In this document: positions 12,833 to 14,000 of the stretch, piece after piece | How the letters are laid out: each line of letters begins with the position of its first letter | Position numbering within the stretch: the stretch's first letter is position 1 | NCBI GenBank assembly: GCA_947057875.1 | Contig: CAMSEX010000021.1 | Span: 1 to 14,000, forward strand | DNA from: an uncultured Clostridium sp. | GTDB taxonomy: Bacteria; Bacillota; Clostridia; TANB77; CAG-508 | Reading direction: 5' to 3' | DNA length: 14,000 nt | Notes under the pieces: generated by a model | Database searches by the model: none | Seen by the model: the letters and a program-made list of their open reading frames with translations, nothing else | Told to the model about the DNA's origin: nothing | Position numbers and translations under genes: made by a program

Positions 12833-13822
12833 ATGTATATCAAAAAATTGAAAATAGGAAATGTAGAGTTAGAAAATAATTTAATATTAGCGCCAATGGC
12901 AGGTGTAACCGACCTGCCATTTCGTATCATTTGCAAAAAGTATGGAAATCTAGGTCTGGTTTGCAATGAAATGGTCAGTAGTAAGGCAATTACATACAAA
13001 GACGAGAAGACCTTTAAAATGCTAAATTGCACAGGAGAAAAAAGACCAATTTCGATGCAGATTTTTGGCAGTGAGCCAGAAATTATGGGGCAAGCTGCCA
13101 AAGTTATTTCAGAAATAGCCGATATAGTAGATATTAATATGGGATGCCCAGCTCCTAAAGTTGTCAAAAATGGAGATGGTAGCAAACTTTTGCTCAATTT
13201 GGATTTGGCAAAAGAGATAATTGTTCAAGTAGTAAAAAATGCAAACAAACCTGTAACTTTAAAAATACGTAAAGGTTGGGACAAAGACCATATTGTGGCT
13301 GTGGAATTGGCAAAGATTGCGGAAGAATGTGGGATAAGTGCCATAGTTGTGCATGGCAGAACCAGAGACGAATTTTATGCTGGAAATGCAGATTGGGATA
13401 TTATTAGGCAAGTGAAACAAAATGTAAATATTCCAGTGATTGGTAATGGAGATGTAAAATGTAGTGAAGATGCCAAAAGAATGTTTGAAGAAACAGATTG
13501 TGACGGTATTATGATTGGTCGAGCAGCACTTGGGAACCCTTGGATTTTTAGGGAAATTACTGAAAATTTGGGCGAAACTATACAACAAAATCATGTTTCG
13601 CTAGGAGAAAAAAAGCAAACGATTTTGGAACATTTTACATTGGTCATGCAGGAAAAAAACGAATACACAGCTGTTCGCGAGATGAGAAAACATGTAGCAT
13701 GGTATGTAAAAGGGCTGCCAGAGGCAAGCCTTGTGCGCGAGCAAATCAATAAATGCGAAAGCAAAGGAGAATTTGAGAAGGTCATAGAAGAGTATTTTGC
13801 AGCATTAGAGAACAAAAATTAA
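12833..13822 (+). CDS. dusB: tRNA-dihydrouridine synthase, DusB type
   Basis: A 329-residue TIM-barrel flavoenzyme that reduces uridines in the tRNA D-loop using FMN and NADPH. Motifs: LAPMAGVTDLPFR (19-31), NMGCPAPKVVKNGDGSKLL (102-120, catalytic Cys105), VVHGRTRDEFYAG (172-184), VIGNGDV (202-208) and GRAALGNPWIF (229-239), in the right order and at the family's usual length. The C-terminal helical domain is complete (EMRKHVAWYVKGLP). The start has AAGGA (12822-12826) 6 bases upstream. A Rho-independent terminator follows. Confidence 0.95.
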   Translation: MYIKKLKIGNVELENNLILAPMAGVTDLPFRIICKKYGNLGLVCNEMVSSKAITYKDEKTFKMLNCTGEKRPISMQIFGSEPEIMGQAAKVISEIADIVDINMGCPAPKVVKNGDGSKLLLNLDLAKEIIVQVVKNANKPVTLKIRKGWDKDHIVAVELAKIAEECGISAIVVHGRTRDEFYAGNADWDIIRQVKQNVNIPVIGNGDVKCSEDAKRMFEETDCDGIMIGRAALGNPWIFREITENLGETIQQNHVSLGEKKQTILEHFTLVMQEKNEYTAVREMRKHVAWYVKGLPEASLVREQINKCESKGEFEKVIEEYFAALENKN

Positions 13823-13880
13823 AAATGACTATTTCCCAAAATGGAAGAATATATTGTAAAAAATAAATTCAGTTTGTGGG

Positions 13881-13904
13881 GGTCGGTCTTGACCGACCTT
13901 TTGT
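13881..13904 (+). terminator. Terminator after dusB
   Basis: GGTCGGTC (13881-13888) and GACCGACC (13891-13898) are exact inverted copies, a 7-8 bp GC-rich stem with a very short loop, followed by TTTTGTGCATTTTT. Confidence 0.85.
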
Positions 13905-13927
13905 GCATTTTTGGGGAGGTATTTTAT

Positions 13928-14000
13928 ATGATTAAGGCAATCAAATTGAAAAAAATAGTATTTTTTGTAGTTTTATTTGGTACGATTTTTGGAATTTTAT
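13928..14000 (+). CDS. Start of an exported or membrane protein (cut by window end)
   Basis: ATG at 13928 lies 8 bases after GGGGAGG (13913-13919). The visible residues MIKAIKLKKIVFFVVLFGTI form a positively charged N terminus followed by a hydrophobic run, as in a signal peptide or membrane anchor. The family cannot be judged from ~24 residues. Confidence 0.6.
   Translation, partial: MIKAIKLKKIVFFVVLFGTIFGIL

Noticed and set aside
12607..13197. 196-codon minus-strand ORF across the rodA-dusB gap
   Set aside because: It mostly mirrors dusB in the opposite strand and otherwise translates the intergenic repeat; no ribosome site or family pattern.

Overview
The window looks like part of a draft-assembly contig from an AT-rich, low-GC Gram-positive bacterium, most likely a gut-type Clostridia species. 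This rests on the AT-rich codon use with AGA-dominated arginine, strong AGGAGG-type ribosome sites, TTGACA/TATAAT promoters spaced 17 bp, the minD-minE-rodA gene order, and TGA used as a stop. The first 45 bases are not biological: they match the end of the Illumina P5 adapter, an 8-base index slot and the Read 1 primer site, so the contig physically ends there.

Bases 46 to about 7088 are the right-hand part of an integrated mobile element. From left to right it holds a gene-free stretch with a long GAAA-capped hairpin (an oriT-like candidate); a BRO-N/DinD-like protein followed by an OLD-family ATPase-TOPRIM nuclease, a plausible defence cargo; a small regulatory cluster (orphan BlaI-type repressor and two Cro/C1-type regulators) with shared operator-like motifs; and an 830-base stretch without a long gene. 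That stretch is dense with hairpins, a promoter, tiny leader-type ORFs, a diverged direct repeat and a 36-residue ORF. Last comes a large serine recombinase whose reading frame is broken by +1 at CTT-CGG-C. The element has split a ZIP-family metal transporter gene: only the last ~101 codons remain, beginning five bases after the recombinase stop codon. The first half of the transporter, the left end of the element and any transfer genes lie off the contig.

Bases 7089 to 14000 are chromosome. After the transporter remnant come a minus-strand four-helix membrane protein of unknown function, a minus-strand protein with a DUF5662-like histidine-rich C-terminal half, and a divergently transcribed basic coiled-coil protein of unknown function. 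Then follow the cell-shape and division genes minD, minE (with an unusually long charged tail) and rodA in one operon, without minC. A GC-richer hairpin repeat separates rodA from dusB (tRNA-dihydrouridine synthase). The window closes with the first codons of an exported or membrane protein.

The best leads are the possible programmed +1 frameshift in the recombinase, the leader-RNA-like region at 4919-5290 in front of it, the BRO/DinD-OLD cassette, and the element-transporter junction. All family assignments come from reading motifs by eye; no database search was run.
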